From assembly GCF_021366795.1 (NCBI RefSeq), contig NZ_JAHCPS010000007.1:59680-123679 (forward strand): a stretch of 64,000 bases of DNA. The letters are read 5' to 3'. The stretch is from Macrococcoides caseolyticum. GTDB taxonomy: Bacteria > Bacillota > Bacilli > Staphylococcales > Staphylococcaceae. Positions 1 through 8,033 of the stretch are shown in pieces. Position numbers and translations under genes: made by a program. The notes below the pieces were generated by a model. The model did no database searches. It was not told where the DNA came from and saw nothing but the letters and a program-made list of their open reading frames with translations. The stretch's first letter is position 1, and every line of letters begins with the position of its first letter.

Positions 1-391
1 CAATCAGTAGATTATATGTCAGAAACTTATCATTGACAAACACGTCCGTAAGCTTGGCATCTAGTTTATCAACGCTTACCGTCTCATTGATATGTGTAGC
101 ATATTTACTAGCCTGTGGCGTAATAATATCTTTAAATGAATACGTAATATTCTCTATCATCTTGACTGCATTGGCCTGAATATCATGATTCATAAATGGT
201 AAACCACCCATTAACAACATTGCTGCTGCTACAATTTGAATTGTTTTTTTCTTAATCTTCGGTGATTTCTTTTTGTTAAATGACTTTTTGAATTGATCAA
301 GATATTTTTCTTGTTCTATTTGAGTCATTGTTACGTCTTCAATGGGGTCATCAAATTGAATTTCATTTAATTTTTCATAGATATCTGTCAT
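1..391 (-). CDS. Anti-sigma factor, DUF4179-like (partial, C-terminus beyond window)
   Basis: Translating the complement from the ATG at 391 gives an open frame running off the left edge after about 130 codons. It has a charged cytoplasmic N-terminus, a single hydrophobic membrane segment at about residues 48-66, and an extracytoplasmic start rich in polar residues. This is the layout of membrane-bound anti-sigma proteins with a DUF4179 domain. The ATG overlaps the TGA of the upstream sigma gene (ATGA), and its AAGGAGG ribosome site lies inside that gene, so the pair is translationally coupled. The function, holding the sigma factor at the membrane until a signal arrives, is inferred from pairing and topology. 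The signal is unknown. Confidence 0.75.
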   Translation of the reverse strand, partial: MTDIYEKLNEIQFDDPIEDVTMTQIEQEKYLDQFKKSFNKKKSPKIKKKTIQIVAAAMLLMGGLPFMNHDIQANAVKMIENITYSFKDIITPQASKYATHINETVSVDKLDAKLTDVFVNDKFLTYNLLI

Positions 392-915
392 TGTGATTCC
401 TCCTTAGAAAGTCTCAATTTTTCTTTAGCCCGGGACATACGATTATAAATATTACTTGTTTTGCGACCTAATATATTGGCAACTTCCTCCGGCTTATATC
501 CTTCCAGATAAATCATCGTTAGCATCTGTTGATCGATTTCAGATAAATCTTTAATTAGATCAAACCATGCTTGTTCATGGAGTTTTAAACCTTGATCCAA
601 ATACACAACATTTTTATCTAACACGGTTGTCTCAATATCTTTCTGATATTTACGCAACATGTCTATCGATTGATATTTTGCAATAACGCATATCCAGTTT
701 TTAAAATTATTTTTACTCGCATCATACTTATCGATATTATTCCAAATCCCAAACAAACAATCGTTCATACATTCATCCAGATGACTATCTAGATGATATA
801 AATTTTTCTTACACACCGCCTTTATCAATCCACCATAGTGCTCTAAAAGTAGCTGAATCCCTTGTTCGTTCCGTGATTGAATCAGTTGAATTATTCTTGA
901 GTCACACGCGTTCAT
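388..915 (-). CDS. ECF-type sigma-70 family RNA polymerase sigma factor
   Basis: This 175-residue protein has only sigma regions 2 and 4, as in extracytoplasmic-function sigma factors. Region 2 is at about residues 24-92 (aromatic DRYDA-like stretch and the NWICVIAKYQSIDMLRK helix). Region 4 is at about 120-170, with the helix-turn-helix YKPEEVANILGRKTSNIYNR. It would direct RNA polymerase to a small regulon, probably including its own operon. The start is preceded by GGAGGGAGAC. Its stop overlaps the ATG of the anti-sigma gene at 391, forming a two-gene operon. No clear ECF-type promoter of its own was recognised upstream. The target genes cannot be deduced here. Confidence 0.9.
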   Translation of the reverse strand: MNACDSRIIQLIQSRNEQGIQLLLEHYGGLIKAVCKKNLYHLDSHLDECMNDCLFGIWNNIDKYDASKNNFKNWICVIAKYQSIDMLRKYQKDIETTVLDKNVVYLDQGLKLHEQAWFDLIKDLSEIDQQMLTMIYLEGYKPEEVANILGRKTSNIYNRMSRAKEKLRLSKEESQ

Positions 916-1004
916 GTCTCTCCCTCCAGTACTACTTATATATTCGTAACTGTTGTTTAAATTCTATCATTGAGTATAAAGAAATTTAGTAATTCAACTG
1001 CATT

Positions 1005-1076
1005 AATTGTCACGCACCACTTTTGACGCGTGACAATTCTTTTGTTTTGGCACGCACCACTCACGACGCGTGACAA
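1005..1076. repeat. Two tandem copies of a CACGC...GCGTG hairpin repeat
   Basis: Two related hairpins lie in the gap between the sigma gene and the cytochrome b5-like gene. The first has perfect 11-bp arms (1005-1015 and 1028-1038, AATTGTCACGC/GCGTGACAATT) around a 12-nt loop. The second (1047-1076) repeats the same core with one arm mismatch. Loops share ACCACT...GAC, so the units are also direct repeats. They look like a dispersed intergenic repeat element or a paired operator. No second locus with this sequence was found in the window. Confidence 0.7.
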
Positions 1077-1096
1077 TTAATATCACAACAAAATAA

Positions 1097-1120
1097 AAAC
1101 ACCTCAAACTTGAGGTGTTT
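1097..1120 (-). terminator. Rho-independent terminator of the cytochrome b5-like gene
   Basis: Eleven-bp perfect arms (1097-1107 and 1110-1120, AAACACCTCAA/TTGAGGTGTTT) lie directly after the stop codon of the minus-strand gene. On that strand they are followed by a T-rich run. Confidence 0.85.
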
Positions 1121-1124
1121 AAAA

Positions 1125-1484
1125 CTACTTATATGACCCTACGACTTTCAAATCTTTTAAGAATCCACCGCCGTGAGGTGATGATTTAAATCCTTCTGTT
1201 AAATCTTTACCCGCTTCAAGACCGTTATGTTTACCGCCTCTCCACATTTCAACATCACTCACGTCATACACAGCGCCATTGACTGCTACGTATGCTTTAT
1301 GCCCATTCTTTCCGTCGAATGCTTTTAACTTTTCGGCGTCAAACACATGTTCTTTCATCACCTTTTCTTCTGCTGGCGTAAAGTCTCGCTTTAACTTATC
1401 TTCTGTACCTTGATTCATGAAAAATGCGACTGCCATAAATACAACGACAAGTATTGCACCTGTTGCTAATATTAGTTTTTTCAT
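1125..1484 (-). CDS. Membrane-anchored cytochrome b5-like haem/steroid-binding domain protein
   Basis: This 119-residue protein starts with an uncleaved signal-anchor (residues 3-23, hydrophobic). A short linker is followed by a cytochrome b5-like fold at about residues 45-117. The order is typical of the family: FDAEKLKAFDGKNG, YVAVNGAVYDVS, then a loop with HNG and a C-terminal SPHGGG that supply candidate haem-ligand histidines. The domain would face the outside of the membrane. Family members bind haem or related hydrophobic ligands, and no electron partner is encoded alongside. It is transcribed alone, with its own terminator downstream and a 60-bp gap to the neighbouring phosphodiesterase-fold gene. 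Confidence 0.85.
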   Translation of the reverse strand: MKKLILATGAILVVVFMAVAFFMNQGTEDKLKRDFTPAEEKVMKEHVFDAEKLKAFDGKNGHKAYVAVNGAVYDVSDVEMWRGGKHNGLEAGKDLTEGFKSSPHGGGFLKDLKVVGSYK

Positions 1485-1548
1485 TTGTTATGCCTCCATG
1501 CTTTTTTATTTAAGCATATACTATAAATTATGAAAATCTACATAAGAT

Positions 1549-2367
1549 TTATGACTTTATTTCAACTTCTACACCATAGTGATCACTGACAATCGGTCCG
1601 TTAACGTCATCAAATACTGTTTTACTTGAAGTCACTTCAAAGTCAGGACTAACAAAAATAAAATCGATACGCAACTTACCATCATTATCCTCCCATCCCG
1701 CGATATTCTTCTCAATGGTATGATGTCCGTGTTTCACATCTGATGTAACATACGTATCTTGTAAATCACAATTTTGTAATACGAAATTATAACCTTCAGT
1801 ACCTTCCGGATTATTAAAGTCACCCATCACAATTATTGGTTGTTGATATCGTTCTAAAATTCGCTTCGTATTCATCCATTCATAACTGAACCCTTCATGT
1901 CCATTTATCCACCAAGAAAAATGACAGCTTGCCACAACTACAGCTTCGCCATTCACTTCAGTTTCTCCAAATAATATTTTACGTGACTTATAATTATCTG
2001 GTGATTGGTCCATTGAAACAAATTCAGCATATGGCTTAATCGGTCGCTTTGATAATATCGCACTGCCTTCTTCATATTTGTCATAACCGATATGACTCAT
2101 CGCATAACTGAAATAGTAATCATAGCCTTGTGCATGTAGTTTTTGAACAATAATATAAGCGAAGTTATCATCTTTAATTGCAATTTCATCATTACCTGGG
2201 CAATAGTATTGAGCATTAACAATACTGTCATTGTCAATTAATTGATTGACTTCCTGTAACGCAATAATGTCATAATCCTCTTTAATAATTTGGGACACAA
2301 TTTGATCTATCTTCTCATCTTGATGCTCTTCCAGCCAACTATGTGCATTCAGTGTAAGTAACTTCAT
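1549..2367 (-). CDS. Endonuclease/exonuclease/phosphatase-superfamily metal-dependent hydrolase
   Basis: The protein is 272 residues from the ATG at 2367, which follows AAAGGAGAG. A TTG seven codons upstream has no site. Motifs of the EEP fold appear in order: LNAHSW near the start, IALQEVNQ with the metal-binding Glu, VMGDFNNPEG with Asp/Asn in the middle, and VSDHYGVEV with the catalytic His near the end. The fold covers nucleases, sphingomyelinases and sugar- or inositol-phosphate phosphatases. No signal peptide is seen, so it acts in the cytoplasm. It lies 50 bp downstream of the PTS permease gene but behind a terminator. A role with the imported sugar is possible but unproven. Confidence 0.85.
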   Translation of the reverse strand: MKLLTLNAHSWLEEHQDEKIDQIVSQIIKEDYDIIALQEVNQLIDNDSIVNAQYYCPGNDEIAIKDDNFAYIIVQKLHAQGYDYYFSYAMSHIGYDKYEEGSAILSKRPIKPYAEFVSMDQSPDNYKSRKILFGETEVNGEAVVVASCHFSWWINGHEGFSYEWMNTKRILERYQQPIIVMGDFNNPEGTEGYNFVLQNCDLQDTYVTSDVKHGHHTIEKNIAGWEDNDGKLRIDFIFVSPDFEVTSSKTVFDDVNGPIVSDHYGVEVEIKS

Positions 2368-2391
2368 CTCAATCTCTCCTTTAATCAAAAT

Positions 2392-2417
2392 AAAAAGGCA
2401 GCCGAAGCTACCCTTTT
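2392..2417 (-). terminator. UUCG-loop terminator after the PTS gene
   Basis: On the minus strand an AAAAGGGTAGC arm and a GCTGCCTTTT arm enclose a TTCG tetraloop and run into a T tract. It lies between the PTS permease stop and the EEP hydrolase start, so it ends or attenuates transcription into the latter. Confidence 0.85.
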
Positions 2418-2418
2418 A

Positions 2419-4590
2419 TTATATTTCAATATGACCGATTTTTTCAGCTTTCGCTACTTGGCCTGTTCTCTCCATTGTTAATGACTCGACGCGGTCACTA
2501 TTTGTAATCACGACAATAATCGTTGTGTCTTTACCCTCAGCTGTCACTGCTGCGATATCCATGATTGCTAACGTATCACCAACTTTTACTTTTTGTCCAT
2601 CATTGACGACAACGCGTGATGCTGGTTTAGTCATACTTACCGTTTCAATTCCCATGTGTACAAGCACTTCAATACCGTCTGCAGTTTTAATACCGATTGC
2701 GTGTTTTGTCGGGAAGATACTCACGATTTCACCGTCAACAGGTGCAACAACTGTTTCATTTGATGGTTTCACCGCAAATCCTTCACCCATCATTTTTTGA
2801 GAAAATACTGGATCATTTACCTGTTCGATAGTGATGACTTCACCGTCTGCTACAGCATATAATGCTTTTTGTACACCATTAAACCCTTTAGTGTCCGTGT
2901 TCTCTAATACAGTCGGTTCGACAACTGTTTTCTTAGGCGCTGGAATTTCTGCACCTGATTGTAATAAGTCTTCGATATCTGACTTTAACACATCAGCTTT
3001 TGGACCATAGACTGCCTGAACACCATTATCTTTCACGATTAAGCCCATCGCGCCAGCTTTCTTCCACTCTGCTTCATTACCCACTAAAGATTTATCGTTC
3101 ACACTTACACGTAGACGCGTCATACAAGCATCAACATCTTTAATATTTTGTTTACCACCTAATAAGTGAATAATTTGAATCACTTGATCGTCTGCTTTAA
3201 CATCTGATGTTGTAGCATCCTCAACCATATCTGCTTCGTAGTTACCGTTACGACCAGGTGTTGCAAAGTTGAATTTCTTAATTAAGAAGTTCGTTAAGAA
3301 GTACGTAAATACTGCAAATCCTAATGTTGTTAATACAAAGTTAATTAAATCGCCACCTAAACCTGCTTTAATCGCAAGTGGCGTTCTTGTTAATAATTCA
3401 ATCGTACCAAATGAATGTACACGTAAGTTAATAATATCTGCCATTGCAAATGCTGCACCTTGAATAAATGCATAGATGACATATAAAGGTACTGCAACAA
3501 ACATGAACATGAATTCAATCGGCTCTGTAACACCTGTTAAGAATACAGCTAAAGCTGCTGAGAAGTACATTGATTTGTATTTTGGCAATTTGTCTTTGTC
3601 AACGTTACGGTACATCGCAAATGCAAGACCCATTAAGATACCAGATGAACCAATCATTTGACCGACTTTGAAACGCGCTGGCGTAAAGTCATGTAATACT
3701 TGATTATATTGACTTGTATCACCTGCATGACTTAAGTTTACTAAATCCGTTGCCCAAGCTAACCAAAGCGGATCCTGACCAAATACCTTTGTTCCCGCTT
3801 GTGCACCTGAAAGAATTTCATATGTTCCACCTAATTGTGTATAGTTAATCGGAATTGTTAACATATGATGAAGACCAAATGGTAATAATAAACGCTCTAA
3901 GAAACCGAATAAGAATGGCGCTAAAATAGGTGCTGTATCTTTACTTGACGCTATCCATAAACCGAAGTTATTAATCCCTGCTTGAATGTATGGCCAAACC
4001 ACTGCTAATACTAATGCAACAATCGTTGACCAAAGAATCACGACGAATGGTACGAATCGTTTACCGTTAAAGAATGATAGCGCATCAGGTAATTTTCTGT
4101 AGTTATAGTATTTGTTATATGCGTTCGCACCAACAAAACCAGCGATAATACCAACGAATACCCCCATATTTAATGCAGGCGCCTCTAATACACTAGTAAA
4201 GAAACCTTTAACCATAATCTTCGTGCCAAATAAAGTGTGTGTAAATGCTTTATCATCTGCAAGCATTGCAGCATTAACACCAAATATTGCACCTGTAATA
4301 CGGTTAATTAAAATAAATGCAATACCTGCTGCAAACGCACCTCCAGCTCTTTCTTTCGCCCAACTTCCCCCAATGGCCAATGCAAAGAGTAGATGCAGGT
4401 TGCCAATAATCGCCCAACCTATACTTTCTATCACACCGCCAATTGTAATTAACATCTGCATCTCCGGGCTGATTAATGGAATAGATTTACCAATACTAAT
4501 CATAAGCCCTGCTGCAGGCATTACTGCAACAACAACCATAAGTGCTTTACCGAATTTTTGCCAAAACTCAAAGCTTAATAACTGTTTCAT
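2419..4590 (-). CDS. PTS sugar transporter subunit IICBA, maltose/glucose family (MalT-like)
   Basis: This 723-residue three-domain permease imports and phosphorylates a sugar. The EIIC membrane domain (residues 1 to about 440) carries the GVTEPIEF motif at 353-360. The EIIB domain (about 465-545) has phospho-Cys489 in ACMTRLR. The EIIA domain of the glucose type (about 590-710) has His630 and phospho-His645 in VLVHMGIE. The N-terminal FGKALMVVVAVMPAAGL and the ATPGRNGNYE linker resemble streptococcal and enterococcal maltose permease MalT more than staphylococcal PtsG. That comparison is from memory. The gene is divergent from a LacI regulator and has a LacI/CcpA-type palindrome 20 bp upstream of its start. 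The substrate could also be glucose or another alpha-glucoside. Confidence 0.9.
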   Translation of the reverse strand: MKQLLSFEFWQKFGKALMVVVAVMPAAGLMISIGKSIPLISPEMQMLITIGGVIESIGWAIIGNLHLLFALAIGGSWAKERAGGAFAAGIAFILINRITGAIFGVNAAMLADDKAFTHTLFGTKIMVKGFFTSVLEAPALNMGVFVGIIAGFVGANAYNKYYNYRKLPDALSFFNGKRFVPFVVILWSTIVALVLAVVWPYIQAGINNFGLWIASSKDTAPILAPFLFGFLERLLLPFGLHHMLTIPINYTQLGGTYEILSGAQAGTKVFGQDPLWLAWATDLVNLSHAGDTSQYNQVLHDFTPARFKVGQMIGSSGILMGLAFAMYRNVDKDKLPKYKSMYFSAALAVFLTGVTEPIEFMFMFVAVPLYVIYAFIQGAAFAMADIINLRVHSFGTIELLTRTPLAIKAGLGGDLINFVLTTLGFAVFTYFLTNFLIKKFNFATPGRNGNYEADMVEDATTSDVKADDQVIQIIHLLGGKQNIKDVDACMTRLRVSVNDKSLVGNEAEWKKAGAMGLIVKDNGVQAVYGPKADVLKSDIEDLLQSGAEIPAPKKTVVEPTVLENTDTKGFNGVQKALYAVADGEVITIEQVNDPVFSQKMMGEGFAVKPSNETVVAPVDGEIVSIFPTKHAIGIKTADGIEVLVHMGIETVSMTKPASRVVVNDGQKVKVGDTLAIMDIAAVTAEGKDTTIIVVITNSDRVESLTMERTGQVAKAEKIGHIEI

Positions 4591-4608
4591 AATATTTTCT
4601 CCTTTTTA

Positions 4609-4622
4609 TGCAATCGGTTGCA
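4609..4622. promoter_or_regulatory. LacI/CcpA-type operator upstream of the PTS gene
   Basis: The sequence TGCAATCGGTTGCA is a near-perfect palindrome with the central CG of LacI-family operators. It also fits the CcpA cre consensus (TGNAANCGNWNNCA). It sits about 20 bp upstream of the PTS start codon, where binding would block transcription or elongation. Confidence 0.75.
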
Positions 4623-4730
4623 TTGATTTGAGATAAATATAACACCATAAGACTTAAAAGTAAATATAAAATATTAAAAACATAATATTAACCTTGAAAT
4701 ATTCAGACAATACTTACGCAAAATATAGCA

Positions 4731-4759
4731 TTGACAACGCAATCGATTGCATTTATTAT
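4731..4759 (+). promoter_or_regulatory. Promoter of the lacI-type gene with an operator in the spacer
   Basis: A consensus -35 TTGACA (4731-4736) and -10 TATTAT (4754-4759) are separated by 17 bp. The spacer contains the perfect palindrome GCAATCGATTGC (4739-4750), a sister of the operator at 4609. This predicts autorepression and coordinated control of the divergent PTS gene, possibly through DNA looping between the two operators 130 bp apart. Confidence 0.85.
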
Positions 4760-4788
4760 TGAATTAAATTGAGAAGGAGGTTCATGAT

Positions 4789-5802
4789 ATGGCTATCACA
4801 GTAAAAGACGTTGCAAAAAAAGCAGGCGTCGCAACATCTACCGTTTCACGTGTCGTTAATAACCATCCTTCTATATCAGAAAAAACGAAGAAGAAAGTAC
4901 AGAAAGTAATGGATGAACTCGGTTATGTACCGAATATCGCTGCACGTAATTTAGGGAAAAGAACTTCAAATGCAATAGGGATAATATTGCCACCTCTAAA
5001 TTCTAAAGAACGCATGGCGAATCCATTCTTTCTGGAAATTATCGAAGCGATAACTGAAGAAGCACGTAGCAATCATATGACAACCGCTGTTGCCGTCGCA
5101 AAACATTTAGATGATCTACTAGAAGATGTGAAAGTGATGCATACGCAAAAGCAAGTTGGTGGGTTTATTCTTGCTTATGCACACCAGGGAGACCCGGTGA
5201 TAGCGTATTTAACAGAAAATAATATTCCTTTTACTTTAATTGGACAACCATATGCTCAACATGAATCGATGAGTTATATCGACAACGATAACCAGTTGCT
5301 GGGGCAACATGCTACAGAATACTTAATCAATAATGGTCATCGCAAAATTTTGTTTGTCACAAATACAATAAAAGAAGGTCTTTATTTCGAAAGATACTTC
5401 GGTTATCAGAAGGCATTGATGATGCATCAACTCAAACCATTTGAAAGTGTTTCAATTATCGATGTAGAAGATTACGCTGACTTTGAAGATACATTAATTC
5501 AAACAAAAGCGACAGCAATCGTTGTGCTTGATGATATATTTGCATTACGTATCATGCAACTTGTACAAATGTTTGGATATAAGGTGCCAGACGATATATC
5601 CGTAATAAGTTTTAATAACTCAATTCTTTCAACTTTAACACATCCTTATTTAACAACATTGGATATCGATGTTAGTCAGTTGGGACATGAAGCAGTGAAG
5701 ATGTTGATCAGACAAATTAACGGAGAAAATACTGCAAATACAAAAATTGTAGTACCTCACGAATTAATCGAAAGAGAAACTGTAATTGAATACCAAAAAT
5801 AA
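4789..5802 (+). CDS. LacI/GalR-family transcriptional repressor (MalR-like)
   Basis: This 337-residue regulator has an N-terminal LacI helix-turn-helix (residues 3-25, VKDVAKKAGVATSTVSRVVN), the hinge helix ARNLGKRTSNAIG, and a periplasmic-binding-like effector domain to the end (IGIILPP, YIDNDNQLLGQHATEYLI, VISFNNSILS). The start at 4789 follows GAAGGAGGTTC. Its own promoter spacer and the divergent PTS gene both carry the same CG-centred palindrome. The simplest reading is a maltose or alpha-glucoside repressor that controls itself and the permease. The effector is inferred from the neighbour only. Confidence 0.92.
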   Translation: MAITVKDVAKKAGVATSTVSRVVNNHPSISEKTKKKVQKVMDELGYVPNIAARNLGKRTSNAIGIILPPLNSKERMANPFFLEIIEAITEEARSNHMTTAVAVAKHLDDLLEDVKVMHTQKQVGGFILAYAHQGDPVIAYLTENNIPFTLIGQPYAQHESMSYIDNDNQLLGQHATEYLINNGHRKILFVTNTIKEGLYFERYFGYQKALMMHQLKPFESVSIIDVEDYADFEDTLIQTKATAIVVLDDIFALRIMQLVQMFGYKVPDDISVISFNNSILSTLTHPYLTTLDIDVSQLGHEAVKMLIRQINGENTANTKIVVPHELIERETVIEYQK

Positions 5803-5828
5803 GAGGAATGTCTTACGACATTCCTCTT
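5801..5828. terminator. Bidirectional terminator between converging lacI and ybaN-like genes
   Basis: Perfect 12-bp arms (5801-5812 and 5817-5828, AAGAGGAATGTC/GACATTCCTCTT) enclose a TTAC loop. The stem overlaps the stop codons of both converging genes and has A/T tracts on either side. Confidence 0.9.
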
Positions 5829-6189
5829 ATTCGTCTAACGTTTTTATAAATGTAAATAAAACAACAGCTTGCATCAATAACATAATACCAAGCCCGATTT
5901 TTACATATAAATGATCTACAAAGTAAATGGATAACCCTACGACAATCACGACACTGAATAATAATTGAAACTTTTTCTTTAATGTATAGCCACCACGTTC
6001 GTAAAACTCCTGAACGTAAGATTGGTAAACTTTTGTTTTGATGAGCCAGTTGTAAAACGCATCCGAACTTCTCGCAAAGCAAAATACTGCAAGGAGCAGG
6101 AAAGGCGTTGTGGGCAGAAGTGGCATAAACGTTCCGACAAATCCGAGGATTGTGGCAATCACACCAACAGATAACAATAATAACCTCAA
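5827..6189 (-). CDS. YbaN-family (DUF454) small membrane protein
   Basis: This 120-residue inner-membrane protein has hydrophobic segments at about residues 3-40 and two more at about 80-115. It contains the DUF454 hallmarks GFVGTFMPLLPTTPFLLLAVFCFARSS and a charged loop with FYERGGYTLKKK. The start is preceded by GGAGGATTTC. The family is widespread and has no established biochemical role. The gene is alone and converges on the lacI-type gene, sharing a terminator whose stem includes its stop codon. Confidence 0.9.
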   Translation of the reverse strand: MRLLLLSVGVIATILGFVGTFMPLLPTTPFLLLAVFCFARSSDAFYNWLIKTKVYQSYVQEFYERGGYTLKKKFQLLFSVVIVVGLSIYFVDHLYVKIGLGIMLLMQAVVLFTFIKTLDE

Positions 6190-6331
6190 GTGAAATCCTC
6201 CTAGATAATGAATATAAACATATTATACTAGATATTAAAATGGATTATTTGATTACGTTTGGCGTTTTTGTGAAAGACGTGTTTGGCATTTTATCATTAT
6301 AGAACGTCAGCATATCTATTCGGGAAACAAC

Positions 6332-7366
6332 TTATAAAATATTTATATCTTGAATTAATGCCTCTACATCCTCTACTTTCGTTGACCAACTTGTGCAGAA
6401 TCGTACTGCAAAGTGATTGTCGTCAACTTTCTCCCAATCTGCAAAGGTATACTTTTCTCTTAACACTTCAATCTGTTCCTTCGTTAAGATCGGGAATCGT
6501 TGATTCGTTGGTGATGGGTATTTCATTTGAATGCCTTTTGCCTCAAAAGCCTTAGTCAGTTTATCAGCCAACATAACTGCATGTTTAGAGATTTCTTCGT
6601 ATAAATTATTCTCGAATAAAACTTCAAATTGAATGCCTAATAATCTCCCTTTTGCGAGCATGCCACCATTTTGTTTAATGAAATATCTAAAGTCAGACTT
6701 TAAGTTATCATTCGCTATCACAACCGCTTCACCGAATAATGCGCCAACTTTTGTTCCACCGATATAGAATACATCACTATATTCAGATAAATCCTTAATC
6801 GTTACGTCATTATCTTTTGCAGCTAATGCATAACCTAAACGTGCACCATCGACCATTAAGTACATATTTTTATCCTGGCAGAATTGGTATAAATCCTTTA
6901 ATTCTTGTTTCGAATACAATGTACCGAATTCCGTTGGTTGAGAGATATAAACCATCTTAGGTTGTGGCATATGTTCGAATGTGACATCGTTCCAGTAGTC
7001 TTCTACATAAGTCGTTACATCTTCTAATCTCAACTTCCCTTCAATACCTGGAATGGTAATAACTTTATGACCCGTTGCCTCAATCGCACCCGTTTCGTGT
7101 ACTGCAATATGACCAGAGTCCGCGGCAATAACAGCTTGATGTGGTCGAAGCATTGATGCAATCACCGTCTTATTCGTTTGTGTGCCACCGACTAAGAAGT
7201 GAACATCCACATCTCCTACGCATTCTTCTTTGATTAACTCAGCAGCTCTCTTACAATGATCATCCACACCATACCCTGGATGCTGCGCATCATTCGTTGC
7301 AATTAAACGTTCCAATATTAATGGATGTCCCCCTGTAGAATAATCATTATCAAATCGAATCATCAT
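6332..7366 (-). CDS. Beta-eliminating lyase / low-specificity threonine aldolase family enzyme
   Basis: This is a PLP enzyme of fold type I, 344 residues from ATG 7366, which follows AAAGGAGAG. The longer open frame upstream has no ribosome site. Visible features are the N-terminal FDNDYSTGGHP, a His at about 90 that would stack on PLP (DSGHIAVHE), Asp173 in VDGARLGYA, and the Schiff-base Lys206 in IGGTKVGALFG. The family cleaves L-threonine or allo-threonine to glycine and acetaldehyde in the cytoplasm. It is monocistronic, with about 100 bp to each flanking gene. Substrate stereospecificity cannot be read from the sequence. Confidence 0.9.
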   Translation of the reverse strand: MMIRFDNDYSTGGHPLILERLIATNDAQHPGYGVDDHCKRAAELIKEECVGDVDVHFLVGGTQTNKTVIASMLRPHQAVIAADSGHIAVHETGAIEATGHKVITIPGIEGKLRLEDVTTYVEDYWNDVTFEHMPQPKMVYISQPTEFGTLYSKQELKDLYQFCQDKNMYLMVDGARLGYALAAKDNDVTIKDLSEYSDVFYIGGTKVGALFGEAVVIANDNLKSDFRYFIKQNGGMLAKGRLLGIQFEVLFENNLYEEISKHAVMLADKLTKAFEAKGIQMKYPSPTNQRFPILTKEQIEVLREKYTFADWEKVDDNHFAVRFCTSWSTKVEDVEALIQDINIL

Positions 7367-7467
7367 TTTTCTCTCCTTTTTGCGGTGTTTTTGGGTGCTA
7401 TCTCTAGATTTCGCTATTACTTTTATGTTTATTATACTCACTTATCACCTTCATAAAAAATAATAGT

Positions 7468-7965
7468 CTAGCTTTCTGCTTGGATTCTTATTAATTCAAC
7501 AATTTCACTTTGACTCAAGTCTTTTGTAATAACGTATTCCTCCTCCACACCTAAAAAGTCTTTATCCAGAAACCATTGGCGCATTTCTATTTCTCCAAAG
7601 TCCACACCTTTCTTATATTGGTGTCTTCTTAGCGTTTCTTCTAACGGAATATCAAAATAATATACATACGCATCATTTCTAAACTGTTGAATTAATTCAA
7701 TCAGCATATTGCCATGCTTACGTCTCGTCAATATGCCTTCAACAATAACATATTTGCAATGCTTCATCCCGAACTCAATCATCGTTCGTATCAATTCCGT
7801 TGAAACATTTCCCACTTTTTCTTTTGCTCTCAACATCTCACGTCTTAGCATATCTTGAGATATAACTATGGTTCCTTCACCCAAAACTTCTTGAAGTAAC
7901 TTTGCTGTCGTCGTCTTACCACACGATGAGTTCCCTCTTAGAATTATCAGTTTAGCCATATACAC
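7468..7965 (-). CDS. P-loop kinase-like protein (AAA/zeta-type small-molecule kinase)
   Basis: This 165-residue cytoplasmic protein carries a Walker A motif GNSSCGKTTT at residues 11-20, a DMLRREML segment typical of the zeta-toxin/nucleoside-kinase-like group, an acidic VIVEGIL strand, and a lid-like ETLRRHQYKKG region. It most likely phosphorylates a small metabolite or aminoglycoside-like substrate. The substrate is unknown. The annotated start is a GTG five bases after GAGGAG. The ATG two codons later (7959) is an equally plausible start at longer spacing. It stands alone between the threonine aldolase and a terminator. Confidence 0.8.
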   Translation of the reverse strand: MYMAKLIILRGNSSCGKTTTAKLLQEVLGEGTIVISQDMLRREMLRAKEKVGNVSTELIRTMIEFGMKHCKYVIVEGILTRRKHGNMLIELIQQFRNDAYVYYFDIPLEETLRRHQYKKGVDFGEIEMRQWFLDKDFLGVEEEYVITKDLSQSEIVELIRIQAES

Positions 7966-7987
7966 ACCAACTCCTCATAACAAAAAT

Positions 7988-8012
7988 AGTACCCGAGAAA
8001 TACTCGAGTACT
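7988..8012 (-). terminator. Terminator of the DUF438 gene
   Basis: Arms AGTACCCGA (7988-7996) and TCGAGTACT (8004-8012) pair with one wobble. On the minus strand a TTTTTG run follows, just after the DUF438 stop codon. Confidence 0.75.
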
Positions 8013-8033
8013 GATTAAATTTTTCACGTGAAA

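Noticed and set aside
5813..6082. An 89-codon frame within the ybaN-like gene region
   Set aside because: It overlaps the DUF454 gene on the same strand in a different frame and has no start signal.
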